Assembly: GCF_001039355.2 (NCBI RefSeq)
Contig: NW_019775405.1
Span: forward strand, 49,690 to 113,689
DNA from: Lingula anatina
Lineage: Eukaryota > Brachiopoda > Lingulata > Lingulida > Lingulidae
Length of the DNA stretch: 64,000 nt
Direction: 5' to 3'
A program made the translations under genes and the position numbers. The notes below the pieces were generated by a model. It was not told the origin of the DNA and ran no database searches. It saw only the letters and a program-made list of their open reading frames with translations. Shown here in pieces: positions 23,601 through 34,519 of the stretch (within the stretch, counting starts at the first letter, position 1; the number at the start of each line of letters is the position of its first letter).

Positions 23601-26600
23601 ACACAGAAAACAATCAGGCCGAGCATCCAGCTCTTCTTGACTTAGGTTGGTCATCATCTTCTTACGATACTCTGCACTCAGTCTCCTGTTAAACCAATCA
23701 TGCCATTCCTTGTTCTCCTTCTTATCTCTTCTATTTTCAGGTTTCTTGCCCTCATCGAGTTTCTCCAGGATCCAAGCAGGATTGATCCTCATCATTTCCC
23801 ACAGCCAGTACTCACACTCAACTGGTCTCATTTCATTCATTTTCTTTTGTGGGAATGTTGTACCTTTACCATTCACCAGTGTTGGGTCAGGCAACTTCAT
23901 GAAGCCATAGAGAGATTTAACCTCTTCCTGCAGGGTTGCATCTTGACCAGAGATGGGAGGTGTAGCCAAGCCAATCTCAACAGCACGCTCATATTTACAC
24001 AACCAGTGGTAAGGGTATGGATATTTCATATCTACTGGCCTCTTACATAGAATGCACAAAGGCTTGATACCAGCATCTAGATGTTTCTGCTCCAGAACTG
24101 ACATCATTGTTCTTGGACATGTTTGAAGAGGTGCTTTGGCTGGGTTCACATCTGTTCCTTTGGCTCCTTTGCTGTCATCTTCAGTGGCATTTTCTTGTGG
24201 TTTTTGGTTCTTGCCATTCTTTTTGCTAGGTCTTCTGGCATTACGATTGTTCTTATCCTTTTTAGGAAGCTTCTGGCGATTTTTTGGTGGCCTCTTCGTC
24301 TTTGGTTTCTTCCCACTTGAAACCGGTTCCTGGTGATCCAGTGGGATTTCCTGAAAGGCAGTGTCCCCAGAAAGAGGTACCTCACCAAACCATTTTCCAG
24401 TCATCAAAGGAATGTCACCAAAAATAATGTCATCGGGTGACAGTTGGAGCTCTTTATCCTCTTGGCTTGGCTTGGCCTACAAAGATAACATTTGATAAAT
24501 ATCAAGCAATTCATCTGCATTGATTTGTTATAAGGTTATAATATAAGAACTAAATGGTTATTCATAAAGCAATATATGTTTAAATTGTAAGGATAAAATA
24601 AATAAATATCAGTTTTTAACAATCTTTATATTAAAATTATTGGCCAGTCAATATCTGCTCAAATAATCTGGCAAGGAATGGGTTTAATGCATCCTGCCCA
24701 TTTCTGTTTCACTTGGTACAAAAGTAATTTACCTCTTTCTCTGCCTTTGCAGCACCTGTGCTACTAGAATAAGATTCAGTTAACAAAATTTAGAAAGTGC
24801 CATGCAATATCATTCAGTAGTTCTGTAAGATAACTGCATCTAGGTATTTAGGTCTTTACATGGTACTGCCTCAGTTAAACACAAATTATAAAATAACTTG
24901 TTACTATTCTATACTCAAACAGTAATATGATGAATGATTATATCTATATATATATATCGTTATTACTATTTTTTTTTTTATTTTTTTTTTTTATTTATTT
25001 ATTATTTGCATCAACTTTTGCTGGATCTTAGCACTGCTAACACAACGCTCAATTTCAAGTTACCAGTATAAGCAAATGGAGTATTTCAGGACTTTCACAT
25101 TTAGAGTAATTACCTTTAAAACAAAGCATTAATTATTCTAGTAAGAAAAAAATTGGTAAAAGTGATCTTACTTTGTGGCACCTTGTCCTCCAATTGCACC
25201 ACCCTGTTCACTATTGCCAGCATCACTTGCATTACTGGCAGCACTGCTACTACAAGAGGCAGTATTGTTGTTGTTTCTATTTCCACTTAAAATATACACC
25301 TCTGAAGAGGATCTTGACCTGTAACATATGCAGTTATATGTCTTTAAAAAAACTGAATCAATTTCTTGCATGGTAAAAATATACTACTACAGTTATGAAT
25401 ACTAGATCTTTTAAAAGGGGTAAATTGTGAATTTTACAGATACTTTATTTCTTAAGTCATATTTTCTTTTAATTAGGACATTCCTATTCAATTGTAGCAA
25501 CAAGAGTAAAAAGCAGGCTACTATATACTTGGCTATTGTATGCAGTAAAAACACCAAAAATGCTGCATAGAAATATAAATTTTGTGATTATCAAATTTTG
25601 CATCTGAAAGTTTGATCATTTTTGCCCATTGAAAAGATTGAATTATTACCATACTTCAAAAATAAAACAAAAATAAACAAACAAAAAACATTAAATATAT
25701 AACTGTTTCTTCTACGAGTCACTCTGACATGTAAACATAATGTTCATTGTAAAATGTAATAATTACCTCTGAATGCTGCCACATATCTTTCTTTCATGGT
25801 CATAAAAAATTTGACTTCTGCTCTTAGGGGGGAAAATGGATGATTGTTTGGAATCAATGTCAACCCTGCTTTTAAAAGAGCAAGCACCGGAGTCTTTGGA
25901 GTGAACGTGTTGAACTTGGCTAGCACTCCAGGATTGGGCTGAAACAATTTAATTTACATAACCTGAATAAGATTTAAACATTCAAATTATATTAAATATC
26001 TTAGGCATACAATGTAGCATACCAGCAAACCACTACCACCCCTAATAGATTACATTTCTTCAATTCCCAAAATAACATTTCAACAAACCTTTTGTCAATT
26101 TTTCCATATGGTGGGCCTTTCTTTGATTTCTGTTGGTGACCACCTTGTGCTGAACTAAGGAGGACTTTCCTGTGAAGATATCCTGGCATAGTTCCTCAGA
26201 TCTTATGTTGCCCAGGACAATTTCACACAAGCAATTTATAAGGCAGATGATGGTGTTGATCAGAAAGGTGAAGAAGAATATGTTAGCTGTCAACTCTACA
26301 GCAATTTGGCTGCTGATGGTTAGGAGGGCTGTTTCCACTAACATATTTCCAAGTAAAGAATTGCCAACTGCAGAAAACAGCATCACAAGAGTGAGTGGCC
26401 TGGAAAGTACTTTGTTGGAATCCTGTCCACTTCCAAAAAATGGATAAATCCATCGATGATACTGACGGAAGAAACATAATATGGAGCTCCAGACCAAACT
26501 GAAATGTACATGCAAATACACATAAATGCCCATCATAAATGTGTAAAATAAAATGCACAAAGAATCACGTAAAATAAATTTGCATAAAAGTGTTTTCTTT

Positions 26601-29600
26601 TCAGAAAATTAAATTTAAATTAAATAAAGTGGTTTCTCTTCACTTATCAATACTTCATAATATTTAGACATTCTTGAGTGTAAAAGACACCACTTGAATT
26701 TAGCAAATTTGTTTTTATTAAGATGACATTTTTTACAATTTTTCAGAAGGTATAACATATTTGTGTCACTCCTCAACATCAGTGACACACATTTTGTGGT
26801 CATTTAAAATCATTCAACCCACGGACAGCCCAATCCCCAAGAGCACTGAAATTCCAAAGTGCCCATGCACTTTCATGATGAAATATATACTAAACACCAA
26901 AGATTCACATTCCTCACTCTTATGGTATAGAACAAGATAGCAGAAAAACAATTTGAAGGAAATTAAGAATTATCCATCGGGGACAGCCTAAATCCCAGTC
27001 ACTCTAAAAATCCAAAGTGCTCATGATAGGTCTATCAATAGGGATATGGGACTAGTCTAATTTTAATAACACCCTGGATTAAGCAAGCTGGCTGCGCAAG
27101 GTTTTGCCTGTGGTGACCAAGTTTCAGAAATGTTCAGAGGTCAGTAGTCTTTGTTTAATAAAAAAATGACATGTAATGGTAAATTTTTAAAATTTGCACC
27201 TAAATATCTAAAAATTTAAGGTTACCTCTCAGGTCTGTTTATGCACCTAACTCAGCTTCCTGAATCTTGTAATAAATAGCCAATACTTATGTTTTTACTT
27301 AATCTTCTGTATTCTTTCATATATTATGGGGGGGGGTTGTCGTAGAATCGACTAAGATACTCACTTTTTGGTGGAATGACCCATCTTTTTACATAAAATT
27401 CTTGTTTCAGTGTTAAATTTAATACCTTTTGCCTTCATCTTTTCTCCTCGTATCATTCAATAATATGTTCAGATCAACAATGGCAGTCACAGCACTCAAA
27501 ATAGTGACTATTAAGTTACTTACCAAAATGTTCTGCCAGCATCTGCCAAGGCCAGGGTATGTGTTGCAGGGCCTTCCTTACTAGTGCGCTGAGGTTTCAG
27601 CCATTTATTGCAGGAAAACAGCCACTCTCGATCAGCTTGAGGGTCTGACACAATGACAGAGTCTAAATGCCTAAAATTATGACAAATAATTATTTGACAT
27701 TTGATATAACACCAAATCGTAGTTTTAACTCAAAAAGTGTCAAACATATCTAAGAGAAAGTATGTAGTATTTATATCATTGTTTCACTGATAACTTTTAT
27801 TCCACCAGCTTTTCACATTTCACCATTTCACCTTACTCTACTAAAGCCATGATCTTACATGTTTTGTTATGTACTTGATGACACATAACAAATATAATCC
27901 CCCAAACCATTAAAAATGGTATGTATTGATTATAAGTTGATTATATCTGTGCTGTAATATAGTATATACTATAAAATACTAGATAGCAATCTAACACCAA
28001 TTCCTTTTATCATGCAAGTGAACATACCATTTCCCTTTGACTCCATGTCCTTCTTGAATTATCAGCACATGGGACAGTTCTCCAAGGGGAACTGAAGTTA
28101 AAAATTACACAAAACTTCTGTTCAGGACAGCCTTATATCAATATTTTTTGTTAAAAAAAATATGTTAATATTAGTCAATTTCAGAAACATTCATTTGCAG
28201 TATAATGTACGTATCGCATTTTCACTCATACATGAGGTACTTGGATTAAGTCAGATAAAATTATTACTCACCAGTACTGTATACTAAAAACATGGTTTCT
28301 TTCCCCCTAGAGAAGATATTCTGCTTGGTCCCATGGTCTTTAAGTAAATATTCTTGTGACTTTAAGTGCTTGGAGCACAGTTCCATTTTGATTTTTGCAT
28401 TGGTTCCTGCATCTAGTGTTTATAAATAAATATCAAGTTAATTACATGACTAAAAAACAAGTAGTAACTAGGTCTTTCTCATTCATTCAAAATATTGGCA
28501 GATAAAATTTCAAATTTATTACACATATAATCAAACAAAAATATTGTCTAATTTTCATACATAAAAAATGTCTAATTCTTATAAATCATGACAAAAATTG
28601 CTCAACATACTGCCCTTAAAGAAATGCATGATGAATTAACTTTACAAACTTGAGTTGTTCATGAGATGTAGGGGGAAAACAAATCCATAAAATATTGAAT
28701 TTTACTTCATTCCATAAAGGACAGAATGTTATGGTTATTTAAGACATGGAGAAAAATTTGGAGATACTAGGGTCGGTTGGACCTACACTACAAGAAACAC
28801 TGCAGCAGGGCCTCCCAATTCTGAATGAAGTATGAATGAAGTATTTTTATTCTTTAAATCTATATTTATTGTTACGCACTGTATTTTCACATAAAACTTG
28901 CCAGTCCAGAGCACCTGCATTATCAAAAATCTTGCCAGTCCTCTTAGTCGAGTAGCCAGAACGCTAACCCTGCAATGTTTTTTCCTGTAAACTTTTTTGG
29001 CTGAAATGCATTCTTTAGGTCGAGAGAAGCAAAATTAGCTTGGTTGCTATTTCCAAGACCTTGAGCATTTTTCAATATGGCCGTCAATTTATGTGGAAAA
29101 ATAGAAAAGCGACCAGAAGTCGCCGGGTAAACTTTATTGGCAGCTTTTTTGAATGTGTATCCTATCATGATATCACAACGGTACTAGTGAATACAGTTAA
29201 GCCCATTTCATATAGCCAAAAATCCAAAATGACCGCCAAAACATATGGTAGAAAGTAAAAAAGCTGCAAAATAAGTTCGTTTTTTTTTGCAAATTTAGCC
29301 TTATTAAAAACATATCTGCCTTTTCTATTTATGTCCATTATGATGATTTGTTAGTAATGATCCTAAACTCTCAGAAACTGCTTATTTGACATTAATCAGA
29401 TGGTGGCAGACAGTGCCATCTCCTGTGAGTCCATTTACCACTCCGACGAGCCCTATAGCCAAAGCTTGCTATGTTATCTTGCAAGCTTTTTAAAAAGAAA
29501 TCATTTCATCTGGGTTACAAAACTTAGAGAAGCTTATAAGCTTGACTTTATTTGCCAGTTGATACGTACGAAATATTGATAATTTTTCAAAATTCAAAAT

Positions 29601-32600
29601 GGCCGTCAATTTGTTATATGAATAGCGTGAGCCATACTTTCAAATAAAAAATTTAATGCTTCACTCCGTTGTTCATCATTACATATTTATGTTTTTATCC
29701 ATGCAAAGTGGGATCATTTATTTCATTTTTGCAAGTTATTTTAATAAAAATGGCCTCCAAATCATAATGGAAGGGCAAAGAAACAACTGTAAAACTACAA
29801 GGCTTTTAACTGAAATAGATTTTAACTGAAACAAATATAAATAAATATATCAAGTAAAAAACGATACACCTGAGTTCAAGACATAGCACACAATAAAACA
29901 TATTTTAGGTTAAATGATACGCAAAACGAAAACCAATATATCCGTCAATGCTACTCTATGATCAAACCCAACATTGATTGCGGATATTTCAGTCCTGGCA
30001 ACTTGTTTTTCATTCTAAATCAAAAATAACATTGTGGAAGATTAAATGAAAGGCATTATAATTTAAGTATGTGGAAACTAAATCATTTTGAAATAAAAAG
30101 GCATTAAACGGTTTTCTTCAGGTTGGATTATTCTTATCCTTTTTTTGTAAACTTTTTAAATATTTTAACACCTATGAGTAAAGGCATTTTTGTTGTTTAA
30201 TAATGAATTTTATTATAAATAATCAAGATCCAAGCAGGGGTATACAAACCCAGCGGTTAGGGCCCATGAGGTCAGCTATTCTTGACAACGTGTTTTTTTT
30301 TTTTTTTTTTTTTTTTGGCCAATATATACTTACAGATAATGGAAGCTTTAAGGTAGGAATGAATTTTTTCTACTTGTAGGGTAGATGTAATTATTCATTG
30401 TGGATTTATTGATGACTTAGTGCACGGGTAGTTAAAATAATGATGAGTTGTCATGTTGCCATGGTTCGTCGCACATGGGAAAGCTCTTTTTTTTGCAAAA
30501 ATGGACCAAATACACATTGAGCAATACTCAGTGGGCATCTGCACATATTGAGGATAGGTTTTGGAGGCCTATAAAGGCCTAAAAAGGCCACCCATGTTGT
30601 TAGTCCAGAGAACGGAATCGTGCCATGTCTATTATGTGAACAACGTACATCTCTGCGCACTGGGAATGAGGGGAGTCTGATTTGAGCTATAATGTATGGG
30701 CTGTCCCCACCCCACAATCAGGAACCTGGTTGATTGCAACATACCAGTAACTGCTCGTCACTACATAGATCAGATTCTGCAACCTCACATGATCTCGTTC
30801 ATGCAGCAGAAAACTGATGTCACCGTTTCCCAACAGGACAAGACCCGTTCACATTCGGCACAAATGATCCAAGTGTATCTGAAGTCCCAAGGGTGGATGT
30901 CCTACCCCGGCCTGTCTATTCTCCGGATATGAATCCAATTGAACACTTCTGGTATTACATTTATCTTGGCCGTCCGTTGGCCAAGGCAGCAGCTGATCCA
31001 GGCACTACGACAAGGCAGGAATAGAATTCCGCACGACACCATCCCATCCACATTTATTGCCCGAGCATGCACCAACAGATCGCCGCCTGCATCGAAGCAA
31101 GCGGAGATCGTACCGGCTATTGACCGTTGTGACTTTGTGTTGGGCTGATGCCATTTTTGTTTAGAAACTATTCACGAAACTTAAGATTTTTGGTTCTGGA
31201 TACCAATGTCCTGAACATGCAAAAATAACCCAGTTTAGAGCTTCAAAATAACAATTATTTTGAAAAATATGGCCTCAAAGATTTTTATCGCTGTCAGTGT
31301 ATAACCAAATGATTTGTAAGATGTTTTGTTTATTGACTCTTTAAAATATAAAGTGAAAAATGTGCAGTAATAAGACAACCTAGAAATGCTGGTATATACT
31401 GATGAAATATTCTTACACGTGCCAATCTCAATAAAGAGAATGGGACGTTTTAAAGCTAAATTTTATATACATACTGAAAAAGTTATGATAAAGATATAAA
31501 ATCAAAATATTAAGGTATGATCAATATAAAAACAAAAACGAAAAAAGTAATAAGGTTAATATTTTGACAAAAGTTAAATTAAATTACATTCCCTCTCCCC
31601 CCTACCCCTGCTGCCCCACTCCCTGTCACCACCAACGGACTTGGTTGGACTCTATGTAAATATAAGAGTCCCGATTGCAGATTAACATTTGGACTCCCTG
31701 TGCCCAAATTCCTGCAGAACCCCCTCAGTCCTATCAATGATCCTCTTTTATAGAGTCTTAGAATTACTGTACTTTGTCAATAAATAAAAGGGTTTGATAT
31801 ATATTATACGCCGAATTACCAGTTTAAAATGTAATTTAACTCCTCTTTTTACCTTTTTGGGCATTTTTTAGCGGTCATTTAAAATGCGAAATACCATGCA
31901 CTTTAAACCCGACTCTTTGCTATGTTACATAATTATTTATTTATAATATTATGATATTTTTTATATATTTTATATTATTGACGGCCATCTTGAATTTTGA
32001 GAATTGATCAATGTTCCGTATGTAGCCACTGCCAAGAAAGCCCAAAATAATTGAATTGGCTTTTATACCCCCAAAGTATTAAATTCTTTTTAATTTTTCA
32101 GGGAATAACATTCTAAGTATTTGACTATGGGACCCGGGGAAGTAGCAAACAGACTCTTGAGGGGGTTCTTGAACTGTCAGATAAGCTAATTCCAAGAGTT
32201 TAGGGCCATGACTAACAAAATATTATAATTAACATAAATATAAAAAGGGGATATGGTTTTAAAAAACTAAATATGCAAAAAACAAACTGATTCTGCAGCT
32301 TTTATCATTTTCTGCCTTGTTTTGACGGCCATTTTGGTTTTTTGCTAAGTGGTTGGCGATTAAGCATATTCACCAGTACTGTTGTGCTCTCCTGATAGGA
32401 TACACGTTCAAAAAAGCTGTCAATAAAGTATAACCGGCGACTTCTGGTTGTTTTTCTATTTTTCCTCATAAATTGACGGCCATATTGAAAAATGCTCAAG
32501 GTCTCGGAAATAGCAACCAAGCTAATTTTGCTTCTCTCGGCCTGAAGAATGCATTTCAGCAAAAAAAGTTTACAGGAAAGAACATTGCAGGGTTCGACTA

Positions 32601-32697
32601 TTGGGCCTATGGGAGTGGCGACTCGACTATCTGGTATTTCAAGCAGTCAATGGCCTTTACTAATGATAACATAATATATTCTGTAGTTTTTGCAAGG

Positions 32698-32773
<76 letters not shown>

Positions 32774-34318
32774 TCTGCCTTGCAAAAACCACAGAACATT
32801 TTATCCATTTGGTTAAAAGGCACTTACTTTTTCTAAGTCCAGTCTTAACTGTGATAATGTATGCATAGTGTCCATGAAGATTAGGGACAGCAATAATTTT
32901 TGACTGGAAAAAATATATATACGTTTTCTGAGTGTAAATAAAAGAACATCTAGATCTGATGTTTTCTTGATACTGAAATAAAAAGTATATTAATCTGTCA
33001 ATCCTAGTGAAGGCATCACATTAATTTTATCAATTAAAACTTAAATCTTCAAACAAAACATATAACAAAAGTAAAAAAGAAAAAGCATGGGATGAGAAAG
33101 GGGTAGTTGTTAATACCTTTGTCTTAATACGATGATGAAGTATAGCAAAACACCCAACAAAGAATATAAAGATGATAGCCAGAATGCAATGAATTGTATA
33201 TCCAACTGACTCAAAGCTAGGTGGAGGAATGTGTATGAAGGTGTGCAGTAGCCTTTTATCAACAGGCATTCCCAGCTTGGGAGGACTGAGAACTAAAAGA
33301 AGGTAAAAAATAAAAGTAAATAAACTGAAGAAAATGTTAGTAAGAATAAAAAAAGGAGTTTGTTAGTAAGATTAAATACAAAGAAACATAATTGTAAAAA
33401 ATTAATGTTGGGTGTAGATGTTTGAACTAAGCACCACTGGACGACACTAGAGCTAGTGAGTCTTACTTTTATGTGATTCAAGATATACTGGAGGCTTTTT
33501 ACGTGAAATTTATGACATCACTGATTTAGTTGCCTTACCTCTGGCTTGCAATGGTGGTATTGTGCTGTCATCTATTCTTGGTGGGAAGGTACTTGATGTT
33601 CTCACACTTCTTGCAGTTCTCACAGAGGAGTAGGACTGGAGAAGTTTCTTCATAATATCAGCCCCATGCTGGCCCAAGAAAGATCCAACCCCAGCACCAG
33701 AGGGTGAGGAAGTTCCTGTGTCAAGAGTTAAATCATATATTATTACTAATAACATGAAAAAAAAAAAAACTGTACTGTCAACTTCATTTTCAGAATTGTT
33801 AAAATTTTACCTATAGTTCATTAGCAATATAATAGCAAAAATCAAAGCATCGAAGTTAAGAGAAACTATGATATCCCCCCCCCCCCACCTTTAGAAATAG
33901 AACAACTGATGCAAATACAGACCTACAAACGGGTAAAGGATTCAGCATCTCAAAGACAGTCATATGGCTATCTTATTGCAAAACTTAAGTAAAATATAAG
34001 TAAGTATAATTCCAAAAATATTTCACTCACATAAACAAACGCATTTGTGATAGGCAACGAAAAAGAAACAATACTACATGTACAAATACAGGTATAGTAC
34101 TGAAGCCAGTGAGGTTTGGTTTCCTTAGTAGGGGAATAACAGGTCTCGTGAGCGTATTTCCAGTCTATGTGAAAAAGAAAGTCAGGCGAACGAACAAGAA
34201 AGTCAGGAGAACAAACAAGTTTTGAATATTCAAAAGTTTGTCTACCTTCTTGGACTGTAATCGCCAAAACCACAAATGTCAACAAACAGTTGACAACGGT
34301 CCGGCGCATCATCTTCAT
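17615..34318 (-). CDS. Polycystin-1-like PLAT membrane protein lacking REJ/GPS ectodomain and channel domain
   Basis: Exons (coding parts): 34318-34246, 33715-33539, 33292-33117, 32903-32828, 28412-28272, 28091-28028, 27670-27524, 26498-26089, 25938-25767, 25318-25172, 24763-24733, 24476-21963, 21700-21557, 21330-21152, 20870-20723, 20479-20401, 20147-19947, 19677-19600, 18964-18215, 17979-17615. Every junction has GT/AG ends and matching phase. They sum to 6072 nt, 2023 residues. Order: signal peptide (1-23), short ectodomain, TM1 (~113-135), PLAT (~153-260), TM2 (~319-340), TM3 (~354-376), giant loop (377-1946), TM4 (~1947-1969), TM5 (~1981-1998), 23-residue tail. YHRW before TM2, FPHW before TM4 and FQPIK after TM5 match polycystin-1 family positions. 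Known relatives couple to TRPP channels. Function here is not known; without a pore helix set it cannot itself be a channel. Confidence 0.88.
18215..18964 (-). other. Exon 19: low-complexity acidic/Thr-rich spacer with MTTP motifs
   Basis: A 750-nt exon encoding about 250 residues rich in Asp, Glu, Ser, Thr, Val and Ala, with the short motif MTTP(S/V) three times. It precedes the exon carrying TM4-TM5. Likely disordered cytoplasmic linker. Confidence 0.8.
23271..23660 (-). other. Cys/His module 2
   Basis: Residues ~811-940. Ligands C827, C830, H843, C846 with the same C-x2-C-x12-H-x2-C spacing, in CFLCKR...YLCHWYCKY. Followed by HPPARGQESTLR, YMG, FPDEK and a closing W-x6-K-I-S-P-x-W. Relative to module 1 it carries an acidic insertion (GESFSDGEDDSSS). 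Not recognised as any named zinc-finger family. Confidence 0.85.
23757..24107 (-). other. Cys/His module 1
   Basis: Residues ~662-778. Putative metal ligands C679, C682, H695, C698 in C-x2-C-x12-H-x2-C, within CILCKR...YPYHWLCKY. Followed by ATPPISGQDATLQ, a short helix ending GFM, FPQKK and a closing W-x6-R-I-N-P-x-W. The whole ~115-residue unit is repeated as module 2. Confidence 0.85.
25001..25121 (+). repeat. Dispersed repeat, copy 2 (intronic)
   Basis: Nearly identical to 3107-3230. It lies in the intron between exons 10 and 11 of the polycystin-like gene, antisense to the gene. Confidence 0.8.
28947..32627 (+). mobile_element. Tc1/mariner transposon with long inverted repeats
   Basis: Bounded by GTCGAGTAGCC and its inverted counterpart ending GGCGACTCGAC, with TA on both sides (28945-28946 and 32628-32629), the Tc1/mariner target duplication. 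The inverted arms extend far inward: 28947 to about 29640 mirrors about 31960 to 32627, with AATATGGCCGTCAATTTATG and similar blocks recognisable throughout (~80% by eye). A degenerate transposase lies in the middle. It is inserted in the first PLAT-domain intron of the polycystin-like gene. A (TA)n tract begins ~70 bp beyond its right end. Confidence 0.85.
30480..31150 (+). pseudogene. Degenerate Tc1-type transposase
   Basis: Pieces in shifting plus-strand frames match the C-terminal catalytic half of Tc1 transposases: TARHYIDQILQPHM, then an HSA-containing second-aspartate region, then SPDMNPIEHFW (the final-aspartate/glutamate region) and a Leu-Gly-Arg continuation. Stops and frameshifts separate them, so no functional enzyme is encoded. 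Confidence 0.8.
32700..32769. repeat. (TA)n microsatellite
   Basis: About 35 consecutive TA units in the intron between the transposon and exon 4. The open frames across it (Ile/Tyr repeats on both strands) are artefacts of the dinucleotide. Confidence 0.97.
33117..34318 (-). other. Exons 1-3: signal peptide, short ectodomain, TM1
   Basis: Exon 1 encodes a basic n-region and a hydrophobic stretch (LLTFVVLAITV), a good signal peptide. Exon 2 encodes a Ser/Gly/Arg-rich segment, exon 3 a short juxtamembrane piece ending in FIHIPPPS and then TM1. The PP before TM1 is the position at which polycystin-1 proteins leave their GPS/GAIN region. Only about 90 residues are extracellular, with no Cys pairs or N-glycosylation sequons that would suggest a folded receptor domain. 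Confidence 0.85.
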
Positions 34319-34461
34319 CGCTTTGCTGTATTAAATTCAAAATCCACTTGTTCCATCGAACATCTTATCCAAATGAACAGTTTCCTCTCAAACAAATATC
34401 ATGAAGTATCAATAAACGAAGTAAAACTCGAATCAATCGCAGAGTAGTTTATCCCGACTGC

Positions 34462-34505
34462 CGCCGTAACTCTCTCATCGAGATGTCTGCTCTTTTATGA
34501 CGTCA
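34462..34505 (-). promoter_or_regulatory. Candidate core promoter: CRE next to a TATA-like box
   Basis: Reading in the gene's direction, TGACGTCA (34505-34498, a perfect palindromic CREB/ATF/CREM site) is followed at once by ATAAAAGAG, a TATA-like box. The ATG is ~185 nt downstream, so a start site near 34465 would leave a ~145-nt 5' UTR. Confidence 0.45.
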
Positions 34506-34519
34506 CAATATATATGGCG

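Larger units (their letters stand above)
21963..24476 (-). other. Exon 12: 838-residue cytoplasmic loop segment
   Basis: One 2514-nt exon encodes residues 539-1376. In order: acidic lead-in; a Lys/Arg/Asn-rich, NLS-like stretch (residues ~594-633); two Cys/His modules (662-778, 811-940); then a long predicted helical part with short amphipathic stretches such as FISRLIHDMLNVMM, GELVAKIIADDV and KKLVATLVQLISAKM. No enzyme signature is visible. Polycystin-1 family members have only a few hundred residues between TM3 and TM4, so this exon is an expansion. Its size and lack of introns suggest a single acquired block. Confidence 0.85.
27524..32903 (-). other. Exons 4-7: PLAT/LH2 domain
   Basis: Four exons encode a complete PLAT beta-sandwich just inside TM1: YAYIITVKTG (strand 1), GTNAKIKMEL (strand 2), RGKETMFLV, then PLGELSHVLIIQEG, W-x-L-x-S-V-I-V-D and WLFSCNKWL at the end. 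These match PLAT hallmarks in polycystin-1 and lipoxygenase-type domains, where the domain binds lipid, calcium or protein partners at the inner membrane face. The first intron (28413-32827) is 4.4 kb because of an inserted transposon. Confidence 0.9.

Noticed and set aside
22753-24336. Several plus-strand frames of 60-130 codons opposite exon 12.
   Set aside because: Antisense to a strongly supported coding exon and without domains of their own.
25767-26140. Alternative donor for exon 8 (CACAAG/GTGGTC) that keeps exon 9 open in another frame.
   Set aside because: Exon 9 is open in both frames, but that phase reads into an early stop (TAA) in exon 10. The donor AAAAG/GTTTGT gives a consistent phase through all remaining exons, so it was preferred.
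32473-32868. Open frames on both strands across the transposon end and (TA)n tract.
   Set aside because: They are made of transposon inverted-repeat sequence and Tyr/Ile dinucleotide translation; no gene support.
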